This document shows, in pieces, positions 10,392 to 21,417 of a stretch of 64,000 bases of DNA. The DNA is from Microcyclospora pomicola (taxonomy: Eukaryota; Ascomycota; Dothideomycetes; Capnodiales): the NCBI GenBank assembly GCA_002786065.1, contig NHNY01000002.1, positions 806,001 to 870,000 of the forward strand, given 5' to 3'. The position numbers were made by a program, and so were the translations under genes. The number at the start of each line of letters is the position of its first letter. Position 1 is the stretch's first letter. The notes beneath the pieces are model-generated. The model searched no databases and was not told where the DNA came from. It saw only the letters and a list, made by a program, of their open reading frames with translations.

Positions 10392-11389
10392 ATGGCGACG
10401 GCACAATCTGTAAACGCTGTGGTCACCTGTCCAGTGCCCCCGATCGACTCGGTAGAACGACATGGCTATCTGTTCGGCTACCCGATCGCCCACTCGCTAT
10501 CGCCCGTAATCCACCAGACCACATACGATGCTCTAGGGTTGCCGTGGACGCAATTCCTCCTGCCTTCAACAGATGTGGCGCAGTTTCTCAAGCTCATTCG
10601 CGATGAGCGCTTCTATGGTAAGTATCAACTTCGACCATGACGATGAACAGAAACTCACAGAACCTGCTAGGCGCCGCAGTAACGATGCCGCACAAGGTCG
10701 CCATCATCCCACATCTGGACGACATCACTGCAGAATGCCGAGCCATCGGCGCCTGCAACACGATCTTCCGGAGAGGCGATCAGCTCGTCGGGACCAACAC
10801 CGACACCATCGGCATCCGCGAAAGCTTCTACCAGAACGTGTCCAACCCCGATGCCGTCTTCCACGGCCGTCCGGGGATGGTCGTGGGTGGTGGTGGAGCC
10901 GCACGCTCCGCGGTCTATTGCCTGGTGCACTTCATGAAGTGTTCGAAGGTGTACCTCAACTGCAGGGACCCGGCGGAGGTCGAGGCCATCATCTCGTGGT
11001 GTACAGCGCAAGGCTATGGTGACGGGCTCGAATACGTCTCCACTCCCGAACAGGCCGCGGCACTCGAAGGACCAGGTGCGATCGTGGCGTGTATTCCCAA
11101 CTTCCCACCTGTAACGCCAGCGGAGAAGCAAGCTCGAGCAGTGACCGAGGAGTTCCTGGCCAAGTCCCACAAGGGTGCGATCTTGGAGATGTGCTACCAC
11201 CCGACGCCGTATACAGAGATCGCCGCCCTGTCCGAGGCAGCAGGCTGGCAGGTCATCCTGGGCACGGAGGCGACGCTGTACCAGGGGCTCGAGCAGGATG
11301 TGTACTGGACGGGGCGTGAGATGAGTGAATTACCTGCGCAAAAGGTCAAGGATGTCATTGCTGCTGAGCTTCAGAGCTCAAAACATTAA
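10392..11389 (+). CDS. qutB: Quinate/shikimate dehydrogenase
   Basis: Two exons (10392-10617 and 10671-11389) give 314 residues, close to fungal QutB/QA-3. The enzyme uses NAD to oxidise quinate to 3-dehydroquinate and shikimate to 3-dehydroshikimate, the entry step of the pathway. Visible motifs are the substrate serines in [13 protein letters not shown], the catalytic lysine in AAVTMPHK (just after the intron), GACNTI, the catalytic aspartate in GTNTDTIGI and the glycine-rich nucleotide loop [10 protein letters not shown]. The start at 10392 is preferred over an in-frame ATG ten codons upstream, because protein similarity begins there. The NTDT motif differs from the NTDW seen in the repressor's AroE-like domain. 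It is convergent with qutG. Confidence 0.92.
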
Positions 11390-11652
11390 CGAGCTGTTTC
11401 GCGTTACCCCTTGGCATTCGCTTCCCTTTGTATGCTAGATAGATTGGTTGTTCTCGTGCATTTGGTCTTGGCGAAAACATGCTGGTATTACACGCATATA
11501 GATTCTACCTTCATCATACGAGCACATCTCGTGAAAAGCGTCAGAAAAACGTTCATTTCGAGCAAGATTGTACATTGCCACGTGGCGCCCTCGATCGAGC
11601 TGCTGTAGTAAAATGGTTCCCATTGTTGGTAAGTCAATCAGATCTGAATCAT

Positions 11653-13015
11653 CTATACGCCCGGCCGGGAGTAGTCCAGATGTCTGACTCTACGCCAGAC
11701 CTCGCGAACCGTGCGTTCCTGACCTTGCCTTCCAGTCTCGGACGGTGTGTCTCCGGCAGGGCGAATGGCCAGGTACAGCCTACCGCCCAGTCTCGCATCC
11801 TCGATCCTGGTGTCATCGGAGGGTGGGTTCGCCGTCGTTATAAGTCCGCCGGCCTCTTTCACCTGTCAACCTTGTCAGAAAAGTGGCGGCGTCAGGGCTT
11901 GTGACAGGGAGACCGACTAGAATGAATCCCGCTGCAACGTCCCATTCCCTTTCATGATTGGTTAGCATACATGCTATGAGGACAGACCACTCCGACAAGG
12001 AACGTACCAGCATCCTCCTTCCCACCAGATGTCGAAGGATCCCATAGCCACTGTTGAGATCAGCATATACCTAAATAGGCCCGGTTCGGCGTCGCATACC
12101 GTAAGCAAGATCCAGGGTTGCAGAACCTAGGCTTCGAACACCATGGACCATGCCGCCACGGCCAGCTCTCCCACCAATTTCCGCAGCCATGTTCATGAAA
12201 CTGTCTACTTTACGGTGCATATTCCCATCAGGAATATCCCGACGATCCTTTCCCCACTCACAGGAGAAAATGCAACCTTTCGGCGCATTCTCTGGCATTG
12301 GAGGAACAGGATTTCTTACCAGGGGTAGTCGCTGTGTGCCGTTGAACCACGCCCCTTTGCCGCGACATGCAGAGAAGGTCTGTTTCAGAAACGGCGCATT
12401 GACTACGCCGACGACCGGCTCGCCGTCCAAGATGAAAGCAATCGACACGCAGAACATCGGGAATAGATGAATGTAGTTCACCGTCCCTGGAAGGACAGAG
12501 TCAGTAGGACGTTCGTGTGCGTCTTGTGCAGCCACGAACCGTCTAAAGGATCAACACACCATGTCGGCTCGTTGCCAATCATGTACTCTCGCGATGCGCC
12601 TTTGCTGTATGTCTCTTCTCCGATGAAGCTGCAAGCCGCGTGTCAATGCTTATTCTTCGTTGATCAGGACATCACGAGCACTTGACGGACTGGTGATCTG
12701 GGTATCTCTCATTGATCCGCGCTTTCACGTATGCTTCGACATCTTGCCAAGATATCAGCAAATGAAGTAGACAGAGCGCAGACACTCTTGATAGTTTGCG
12801 CTGCGCTTAAGACTGTTACATTCCAGTCTGGACTTACCCTCATCAGCTTGCGTGACGAGATCCACGGAGGAGTCCTTCTCCACGTGTTTTGCAGGGGTTT
12901 CCGCATCGTCGCTGCATCGGGCCAGCATAGCCTGATGCAGGAGTTGCGCAGCTCCATCTGCAACCTCGATGGCAAAATCATAAATCTCATCAAGATCCAC
13001 CTGCGGAGTGTCCAT
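11653..13015 (-). CDS. qutG: QutG, inositol-monophosphatase-like protein of the quinate cluster
   Basis: The protein is 329 residues, assembled from seven exons (13015-12838, 12742-12691, 12628-12540, 12486-12100, 12050-12008, 11948-11918, 11862-11653), and matches fungal QutG along its length. It belongs to the Mg-dependent inositol monophosphatase superfamily. The metal-binding motifs are intact: FIGEE, then WCVDPLDGTVNY, then GGCWEWDVAAG. The stretch KGGMVHGVRSLGSATLDLAY-like before the last motif is typical. QutG has long been known in the quinate cluster but its biochemical role there is not settled, and quinate use does not obviously need a phosphatase. The donor of the second intron (GTCCGT) is unusual, so that junction is the least certain. 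The gene is divergent from the cluster transcription factor. Confidence 0.88.
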
Positions 13016-14424
13016 GGGAAGGATGACGCGATGCACAGACCGCCAGCTGATGGTCGTATCTTCACCCGGAAGTATGATTCAGAGTATCGAGCTCAGTGGT
13101 GCGTGATGAACGGTGATCTGGATCGTGATGGTCACCGGTGGTCGTGGGATCCTATTGCGAGCTCATCTCAAACTCGGGACCACCCCAGCTTGAGTCGTCC
13201 TGCACCCGAACCGCCGAGCTTCCCGGGATGATGCACCAGCATCCACAAGTCTTCGCACTTGAAACGGATCTCGTTAAACCGCTTTCCTCAGCGTTGATGC
13301 TGGGAATGGACACATCATCGCTTTACGAGATATCATGTTGCATCGATATGTGTCGTTGGACTTCGCCACGCGACGGTCTGGGCATGTTGGAGTGGTGAAA
13401 CGGCAGCCACATTGGCCGACCAAAGCAGCATCTGAAGCTTGCGCCGACACTTAAAACGCGCCATCTTTGATTCCATATTGCTAAAAACCTCCAATGCTTC
13501 TGCAAATTGCTTCCTCCAACTACCAGACTAGCAGAACGACTTTACCTCGTCTTAAGATTATCTTACATCACGCTTCTACACTCACCGGCGTTGCGCTCGA
13601 ATCACCCTTAAAGCTATCCTATTCAAGCCCGGCAGAACTGCTGGGAATCGTAATTGGAGACCAGACTCTCAGGTCTTCACTCATAATCAAAGATGGCCCT
13701 TACAACATCCTTGATGAATGGAGGAACTGCGCCAGACATCATATGTCAACACGGAACCACTTATAGTACAGCGATTGAATCCTACAGTCCACCTACTTAT
13801 CTTTAGCGGAGCAAGTTTGACTTGCCGTCCACGTGGAGATGGCGGTGCGACTTGAATCCTCCATCCTCCAACTTCCATCAGCCTCAAGCTTTCCATGACG
13901 ATTATCGGGTGCGATATTGGGGGCGGCCGGCCCTTTCTTCAGCTCCTTGCCTGGGAATGCCATGCTACATCACTCTCTGCTGCTGCCGTAAGCAGGTCAG
14001 CTCGAGTGATTGGCGCGCGGCAATGCAGATACTCGCTGCTAGACTGCTAGGCTGCTGAGCCAGTATGAGCGCAGCCCCATTTCGTCCTAGCCTGCGCTCC
14101 AGGAGCCCCGGCATTCCTTCATCGAGCATGCCGTCTTCATGAGCTGAACATCGTCTCTAAACCTGGTCTGCTCATGCTTCAAACCATGTCGGTGAGCTCT
14201 GTGATGTACTCTACCAGAGATGGCACACGACATCGACAAAGTCATCGTATGCTATTGAAAACGGCTTCTCATAAGACATGCTCCAGTTCTAACCAGCCCG
14301 CCGCAAGTCAAGGGAAGTTCAAGAACAGAATACCTCAAACTGACAACCTCCACAAAAGGCTTCCGTTGCGAACACCAAGAAGACAGCAGAACCTTGTGAT
14401 CCAGGAACCCATCGGACGATCGTC
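13016..14424. promoter_or_regulatory. Long divergent intergenic region, qutG / transcription factor
   Basis: These 1409 bases separate the qutG and transcription factor starts. Frames of up to about 90 codons occur but show no family features, and the long frame entering the transcription factor from 14174 does not resemble protein. It probably holds both promoters and a long 5' leader of the regulator gene. Confidence 0.45.
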
Positions 14425-16315
14425 ATGCTCGAACTCGTGCATTTCACTGGTGCTGATGGCGGCAAGGACCCCCAAACCCGGCGCAAGGTCAGATCTCAGG
14501 CTATGCGTGACTACCGGCGAAGACAGCGACAGTCACGAAAAGCTTGTACGTGTATTGATTCCCAGAATGAAGCTCGACGCTCACATGATCGCAGCGACAC
14601 GAATAAGTATATCACCACAGCCTTCAACATCTCACACGCCCAGCATGTCAAACGATATCCCTTTCACCCAAGACATGCTGCAGTCACACTTCCCAACCTC
14701 CTCGAGATCGTGGTCATCACCTCCGGGGGTAAAGACTCGTGAGAACATTGCCGAGCGACTGCACGAGCACGTCTTGTCTGTTTCGATGTCTACATCAGCA
14801 CCACCTGTTGTGCCCCGAGGCCAACACGCGTCTACTGGGAATCTCCAACGAACCAGCGTGGAGCACAGCAAACTTCGGATGTCATCTCAGCTATCGGCAT
14901 CGGCGACACCGTCATACGTCCAGATTTCTACCGAGATGCCTGGTTTGGACATGCCCGTGACGACAACATGGTATGATGATACGGACGATCACTTCCAGTC
15001 GCCTCGCCTGATCAGCGTCATGTTCAATTTCTGTCAAAGCTGTGCGTTGGTCCTCACAGCGCAACCTCTATGTCAAGCATGCACTGACGCCTTACACATC
15101 AGACGTTCAATGGTTGCTTCCTCGAACCTCATGGGATACTGCTGGCAAAGTCATGGCCAGCGAGATGAATCGCGGCATATCCCCCGTCGTCCTAGCCGCT
15201 TGTTGCTTGGCATCTGTAGGGCATCTGGATGCGGTGCAACCAGGTCGTCCTGGCGGTAAGTACGAATTCTACAAAGCTAGAATCCTGCAAGAGGTTACCA
15301 AGGATATGACGAGTCAGCAGACTGCCACAGCCCACGAGACTGTGTCGTCTCTAGCTCTGCTAACATCGTTTGAGGTATGACTCCCCAGACTCGGCCAAAA
15401 ATTATGCAAGCAGCTCTACCTACTTTTTCGACTCCTGAGTAAAAAGCAGAGATGGTGTCACTAACGTTTGTGCAGATGTCCAGATGTAGCGAGGAGGCGT
15501 TGACACATCTACAAGGCTTAAAAGCGCTCGCAACGCCTCGCGTACAGCCTCTACTCGAGACTCTCGACCTACTACATGCCGTACTTTTCGATTCGAAGCT
15601 TGTGCTAGATGCATATGGACGTCTCTTTCCGACTGATCTGGAAGGAGAGTCTATTTGTTACAAAGAGCAAGGCGTTGTTTTTGCGTTACTTGGAGTGGAG
15701 CATGAAGAAACTCTGCTAAACAGTACCAGCGTGTCTCTTATCCACATCATGACACACTACACTCCGCTGCTGCAAAGTATGTCTGCCGCTGTCCTCGAAG
15801 CTATCGCGAATACATCGAGCGCCCCAATAACCGAGAACCACACTCGTCTCATCGACACCTATCAGCAGAAACTGGACGAATTCCACGATGCGACCTGCCG
15901 GGTCGACCGAGCATCTGACAAGTCCATGCACCTGGCGCAAGCTTGCTACTTCCATCACGCTCTGACACATAGAGCTGTTCTTATCCGGTGCAGATTCAGA
16001 ATAGAGAGCAACCAGGAACTTGCTTCCGGTCTGCACGACTCAATTCGAAACAGCGAAGATGCGGTCTGGAGCGAGCTCCCCTATACGAGGCTACTCGTAC
16101 TTCTGACTGGAGCCGCGGTGACTTCAATGAACAGCCACAAGAGTTACTACCAAGCCCAAATTTCGAAGCTTATATATCAGCTTGGTCCGAAGGAGTGGCG
16201 CCGAGTGCGGAACGTGCTTGTCAGGTTCATCGCTCTGCGCGCTTGCCTTGAGGCCCCCGTCAGCAATGCGGATGTACCCTCTGTTTCTCCCTTTCGACAT
16301 CAGCCTCCTCCGTAA
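14425..16315 (+). CDS. Fungal-specific transcription factor without a Zn2Cys6 motif
   Basis: The predicted protein has 559 residues from four exons (14425-14545, 14595-15041, 15103-15374, 15476-16315), all joined in phase. The N-terminus carries the basic signature RRKVRSQAMRDYRRRQRQ, typical of a large class of fungal regulator-like proteins that pair this short basic stretch with a C-terminal fungal-specific transcription factor domain (DUF3468-like). A Ser/Thr/Pro-rich linker follows (about 45-190), then a mostly helical C-terminal half with the GHLDA...YKARILQ-type heptad seen in the family. No six-cysteine zinc cluster is visible. It lies in the middle of the quinate cluster between qutG and the dioxygenase, so it may control cluster genes, but that rests on position only. 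Confidence 0.72.
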
Positions 16316-16554
16316 CCGTTCAGCGATCACCAGTCAGGGTCGAGGCCAGAAGAAACCTCCGAGCAAGCAATGGGAACTTGCATACACGATGTGCGACTAC
16401 ATTGCTGTGTCACCTCAATTGTGGATCCTGCCAAGCACGAAACATGTTTGGCATCACAAGGCAGATTCCCGCCTATTGAGTTCCGCTCCGGACGAGACCT
16501 CATTGTTACACTGACATGGACGATATGTTACACCTCGGGTTCTCCGCAGAACCA

Positions 16555-17767
16555 TCAATCTATATCCGGCACCGGCAGGCCTTTGTACAACTTCATCCGT
16601 CTGCCCAGCGACTCCATTGCTGCCATGGCATTCTTCTCCCGCAGTTTGCGCGACTCCTCGTCGCTGACGAGCACGAAGTCGTAGGTCAGTAGCTTAGTCC
16701 CTTCTTTGACGCCATACTTTGTCGCTTGCTCAGCTGATACAGTGCCCAAGTCAATGAGCAGGCTCTCTTTGACGCCAAAGACCGCGTCGGACGTTTCGTA
16801 TGGATCGCCGCGTAGATATAGAGCACTGTGAACGTCGACGTCAGTGTCATGACGCAGTCACAATTCGGGCTTTCCCGTCTTCAAGCGTCTACAAATTGCC
16901 ACCAGAAGGATAGTCTACTCACGTAATTAGATGGTCGAAGCCTTCCTTCGCAAACATGAAGTGCATATGGCTCGGCCGATAACAATGCCGCCGCAACAGC
17001 TTCAGCAGCTTGCCCACCGGCCCATCACTAGGAATCGGATACGGCACAGGCACGATGGCCGAGAACCAGAACGCGCCCTGCTCGTCCGACCGCATGACCG
17101 CGCGCTGATCCGGCCCCTCACGTCCGGGGTACTGCACATCGTAGAAGCCGTGGCTGTCGGTCTCCCAGATGTCGACTTTGACGTCCGCCACCGCGTGACC
17201 CGTTGTGTCTTTGATGGTGCAGAGCACCAGACACGGTTCACCTGCGGGATCGTGGGCGATCTGGCTTCCATTTGGCGCGGGCTCGGCTTCGTGCGAGTGG
17301 AAGGGCCCGAGGACGGTGCCTTCGGTGCTGTGAGGTGGCTTTGGGTGGTCGATGCTGTCAACTAGTAGGGATAGGCCGAGGATGTCGGAGAGGAGGATGA
17401 ATTCCTGCTTAGAGGTGAGCGATATTTCTGGGTCGCAAGGACATCGCGACAAAAGTAAGGCAGACTCAGCGACTGCTTGTAGCTTCACGCAGAATCATGT
17501 AACAGGAGGCATATGGCGAATTGACCCTACCTGTCGAACATCCGTACAGATCTGCCCCACGGACGTCAGGAACAGCAAGCCGGTCATCCACTCCTCATGC
17601 GACAGCCGGGTTTCGCGCGCGAAGTCATGTAGATGCTGGACGAGCCGTTCGAGGATGTACTTCAATCGCGGATCGGGACATTGTGAGTTGATCAGGTTGA
17701 CGTTGTCGGTGATGTTGTCGATGGTCAGGTCTTTCAATGGCGGGACGTCGACTTGGGAGGGGTCCAT
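16555..17767 (-). CDS. Intradiol ring-cleavage dioxygenase (catechol/hydroxyquinol 1,2-dioxygenase type)
   Basis: Three exons (17767-17531, 17404-16923, 16825-16555) give 329 residues. The enzyme uses non-haem Fe(III) and O2 to open a catecholic ring between its two hydroxyls, giving a muconate. The N-terminal helical dimerisation domain covers about residues 15-95. The beta-sandwich core follows with EGTVLGPFH, DIWETDSHGFYD and the YRPSHMHF motif. The four iron ligands expected of the family are all there: Tyr167, Tyr201, His225 and His227. Overall it looks most like fungal hydroxyquinol 1,2-dioxygenases. In the cluster it could act after protocatechuate is decarboxylated/hydroxylated to hydroxyquinol, so the cluster would run on into ring opening. 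The exact substrate is inference. It is divergent from type II dehydroquinase. Confidence 0.88.
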
Positions 17768-18433
17768 GGCTGGTCCGGATCGGAGACGGCGATCGAATGT
17801 GTGTGGTAAACTCGAGTTCTGGTCAGGTCTATCCTGTCTTCTTGTGGTATGCTGAAAGGATATCAAGTAGAAGATAGTTGCACTGAAACTCGAGAGTGGC
17901 ACTCGAGTAGAGCTAATAAGCTGTACTCAATCGTAAGCACAATACCTTAGCTCTACTCTCGAAAACGTATGCGGAGCACTACCTACTCTACAGCTGGGTC
18001 GTTGACGAGCAATCCTGCCCCGCGATCGACCCCACATCTACGCATTCCATACAAGCAAACAATGGATAGCTAAGCATTGAATCAACTTACCTAGCGTATC
18101 GTGCCTGAGCAGTAGTAAAAGTCTCTGCTTGTGTAGGTAGGTAGTGCTACATCCGGCTGTTGCACCCGGAACCGACGGCGGCAAACACTTCACCCATCCC
18201 AGCTGGTCCTTAAGCTTGACTTTACTTTCGAGTACGACGAGACGCCACATCATACCTGCGAACAATCACAGACTGGCACGACAAGAATATACATACGGAC
18301 CTTTGAAGAACAGGAAAGAACTCAATAAGGCACAAAGACGAATCTCAGCTGCGATCTACATAACTACAAACTATACTCCCAACACACACTTCGACCTAGA
18401 AAGACCTCAAGACCCCTGGACTATCCCCGAACC
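17768..18433. promoter_or_regulatory. Divergent promoter region, dioxygenase / type II dehydroquinase
   Basis: This 666-base interval holds no credible gene. It contains a large imperfect inverted repeat (17903-17962) and two direct copies of ACTCGAG at the dioxygenase side. It is likely the shared control region for both genes. Confidence 0.5.
17903..17962. repeat. Imperfect inverted repeat (14/16-base arms) in the dioxygenase/dehydroquinase promoter
   Basis: The left arm TCGAGTAGAGCTAA (17903-17916) is complementary to the right arm TTAGCTCTACTCTCGA (17947-17962), apart from two extra bases in the right arm. The loop is about 30 bases. It could be a double site for a dimeric regulator or fold as a hairpin in the 5' leader of the dioxygenase transcript. 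Only the symmetry is seen. Confidence 0.55.
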
Positions 18434-18889
18434 ATGGCCCCCAAAACCATCCTCCTCCTCAACGGCCCCAACCTGAACCTGCTCGGCACGCGCGAGCCGC
18501 ATCTCTACGGGCACACCACGCTCTCCGACGTCGAGACGGCCGCGAGCACGCAAGCGAGCCAGCTGGGCCTGACGCTGACGGCCTTCCAGTCGAACCACGA
18601 GGGCGCGCTGATCGACCGGCTGCACGCGTCGCGCGGGCAGGTCGGCTTCGTCATCATCAATCCGGGCGGGCTGACGCACACGAGCGTCGCGCTGCGCGAT
18701 GCGCTGCTGGGCTGCGAGGTGCCGTTCGTCGAGGTCCATGTGACGAATGTGCATGCGCGCGAGGCGTTCCGTCGGCATAGCTATTTGAGCGATAAGGCGG
18801 TGGGCGTTATTGCGGGCCTGGGCGTGTATGGGTATGAGGCCGCGGTGGCGTTTGTGGCGAGGCGGTTGGAGGCAGAGGCGGAGAAGTAG
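18434..18889 (+). CDS. qutE: Catabolic 3-dehydroquinase, type II
   Basis: A single exon gives 151 residues, the normal size. The enzyme dehydrates 3-dehydroquinate to 3-dehydroshikimate and assembles as a dodecamer in the cytosol. All family motifs are present in order: [20 protein letters not shown] with the catalytic arginine and tyrosine, [41 protein letters not shown] with the catalytic histidine, and [10 protein letters not shown]. It is the inducible enzyme that parallels the type I domain of biosynthetic AROM. The coding sequence is notably GC-rich at third positions compared with the flanking intergenic DNA. It is the last recognised pathway gene of the cluster. Confidence 0.96.
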   Translation: MAPKTILLLNGPNLNLLGTREPHLYGHTTLSDVETAASTQASQLGLTLTAFQSNHEGALIDRLHASRGQVGFVIINPGGLTHTSVALRDALLGCEVPFVEVHVTNVHAREAFRRHSYLSDKAVGVIAGLGVYGYEAAVAFVARRLEAEAEK

Positions 18890-19184
18890 GGGGGAGTGGG
18901 GAGCGAGGATGGGGAGGATGCGAGATGGGAGGAGTTGCGTATTGGGGGGTTTCGGAGTCGGTCGATGGTGAAGGGACTGTGATCGGAGAATGGCGCGTTG
19001 GGAATGTAAAACGAGGTTTTGTGCGAGTGTCGTGCTTGTGGACTCATACTCAACTCACGATCAAATGACCATGGATCTGGATATCAGGGCGATGTGATAA
19101 TACATTTCGACCTCTATTTGTGCTCATGTTCGCCTCTATGTCTCGTGAGAATACTTAAGGTAGTCTAGTTGAACACAGAATCGT

Positions 19185-20537
19185 TCATTCTTTCGAGCGC
19201 TCGACAGGGTGTTTCTCTAAACTCTCATACCACTGCAATGTGCTACCGATGAGGAACGCCCATGAGCCTATACACGTATGTCAGCCACGTTCGCAAGTTA
19301 AGTGATTCAAGAAATGACAGTGTAAGTGGTGCATGAGGTAACAGAAGAACTGCGTTGAAAGCACAATAGACTTACCCCAGAACGTCGAGACAGAAGCCTG
19401 AAACTGGCCCCAGTGCGCCGTGTACAAGCCAAAGATCGGACAGAGGGTGAATCCCAATCCACCGATGAAGTTCCACATGCCGATGTGCCAGCCCAAGACG
19501 GTCGGAGCAGGTCGCCACCAGGCCGTCTGCGTCTCAATCATAAAGAGCGCGCCGGAGACGACGAAGCCAACACCGCCCAAGATCTGAGGGAACCAGTAAG
19601 CGCCGTCGAGTTTGGCTGTCGTGTCCAGGTGATTGTAGATGCCGGGCAGCGCGGTGAACCCGGAGATGTAGAAGACGGTAGCGCCTACAGTCTGAATCAG
19701 GCAGGCGAGGAAGCCGAGGTCGTGGAGGTAATGCGTGCGCAGCTCATGGGTAGAGGGCCACCAGACCCATGATTTACCGCCGGGAGGTTTTGGATCGACG
19801 GGTGGTTGGCCGTTGCTGGTGTGCGTAGAAAGGTTGGACTTAGGTACGCCCACGAGGTTCTTGGTGTTGGGATGGTGATGAGTGCAGCCGTGTTCGTCAG
19901 GCACGATCCGGGCACTCTCCTTACTCTCTTCTCCGCCATGCGAGTCGCTCTCAAACGCCTGCTCGACTGCCCAGCCGAAGCAGCCCGCACGATTCTCATT
20001 GACAGCTTCGAGCATGAGGAAGAAGCTCCCCACCTCAAACACCGTCGCTCCGACGAACGCCGTAATGCCACCTCCATAATAAACCCCATCCTCTGACACG
20101 CTACTAGGGTAGAGGTACGGCATCAAGACCAGGAAGGCGTTGACGACCCAGATCACGCTCCCCCATGTGTACACATACGCCACGAGGTAGCTCACATCCC
20201 AGACGGGGTAGGAGGTAGCCATGCGCCAGATCCCTCGCAACACCGTCCGGACTTCCGAGGTTGGTCGCGGGGCCGTAGATGATGCACCTGGCCCAACGAC
20301 GAGCGCATGTCGGCCTTTGCGATTGTTGCGTGACGTCCATTTGTACTGGACGCCAGACGCTGCCGCGCCCGGTTTCGCATCGAGCCCAGGTTTCGAACCT
20401 CCATCTAAATACTCGAAATCGGCCTGAGTCGGGTTCAGCCCGCTGAAGGGACCGCGGACTTTGTCGTGTCTGAGATGCAGCGCATGATTGTCACGGAGGG
20501 GCTCGCGCTCTGGAGAGAACAACGAGTTTCGCGGCAT
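19185..20537 (-). CDS. Multi-pass integral membrane protein of unknown function
   Basis: Two exons (20537-19376 and 19267-19185) give 414 residues. The last exon restores a typical ending, FWGSWAFLIGSTLQWYESLE. There are roughly six to seven hydrophobic segments: WDVSYLVAYVYTWGSVIWVV, a segment near GGGITAFVGATVFEVGSFF, and several in the C-terminal half around HDLGFLACLIQTVGATVFYI and QILGGVGFVVSGALFMIE. A hydrophilic loop with several His/Ser residues separates the halves. Proteins like this are widespread in filamentous ascomycetes but I know of no assigned function. It lies next to the quinate cluster and keeps the alternating-strand pattern, yet nothing in it points to quinate. The upstream in-frame TTG was not used as a start. 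Confidence 0.75.
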
Positions 20538-21417
20538 TGTGGCAGTCTCCGCCACCTGCAATTCCCGCGCCGGAAGAGATGAGATGATAGAATCTTTCGC
20601 GAGGCCTTGATCGGTCCGGAGACGTATGTCTATAAGACCACAGGAGATTTGCAAGTCTCAGAATCAGGGTTCTTTCAATGGGATACCAGGTCGACCATGA
20701 AGCGAGCGCTTCGCCGCGAAAATCAGAGAGAGTGACGGCAAGATCGTTAGGAAGCGCAGGCCATGACCAGCCACCAGAAGCGCTCAACAAGAATGGAAGG
20801 GATACCTAGGATGATATCTATGAATGTGAAAGCATACCAATGATTGTTGGATTGTTCACTATGTCGAGTCGGAAAGTCGTCAAGCACTCTGGTGTGGTGA
20901 AAACTGCACCGTTGATTGGAGCGCAGAAAGCAGGGACGTTCCTCGCGTGGGTTTCGTGTTGCCACATGCAGAGCACTATGATTGAGGCCGGGCATATAAG
21001 ACTTGTAGACATTATACAAAGAGTCAATATATATCGATCGTACCATACGTTCTCTACTTCGAAAGCCTCATGATTGAGCTTCAGATCATTGACTGCGTCA
21101 CAGTAACTAGGTATCTAACCTTACATGGTCGATGACAGATGCATATAGATAGTTGTCACGTCTAGATATGGCGAGCAGCACAGTATGAATCTTGAGAAGC
21201 GCCGGGGAACAAGGTATGATCTCAGATGGAAACCCGGAGACCTCTATTTTGTCGTCTATGAAATGTACGTGTTGATGTTATCGTCTACGAAGCAATATCG
21301 TAACTTCGAACCTCCGCCCCGAGATAACCTTGTAGCTGTTGACCTGCAACAAAAGGGACTCTTGTGTCTATGCTCTGATCCTTAAGTACGCACTCCTGGG
21401 AGTTATGCGTCCATCCA
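20538..21417. other. Intergenic stretch with no supported gene
   Basis: These 880 bases lie between the membrane protein start and the 3' end of the TBC gene. Only short frames without recognisable features are seen. It marks the right border of the quinate cluster. Confidence 0.45.

Noticed and set aside
14174-14424. Long open frame leading into the transcription factor gene
   Set aside because: Its translation is low-quality Ser/Arg-rich sequence in another frame. The family signature starts at the ATG at 14425, and the later part of the frame is used only after splicing.
1-20537. QA-1F/QUTA binding sites of the published 16-base type in cluster promoters
   Set aside because: I scanned for GGATAA/TTATCC pairs with the right spacing in the intergenic regions and saw none. 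Degenerate sites cannot be excluded by eye.
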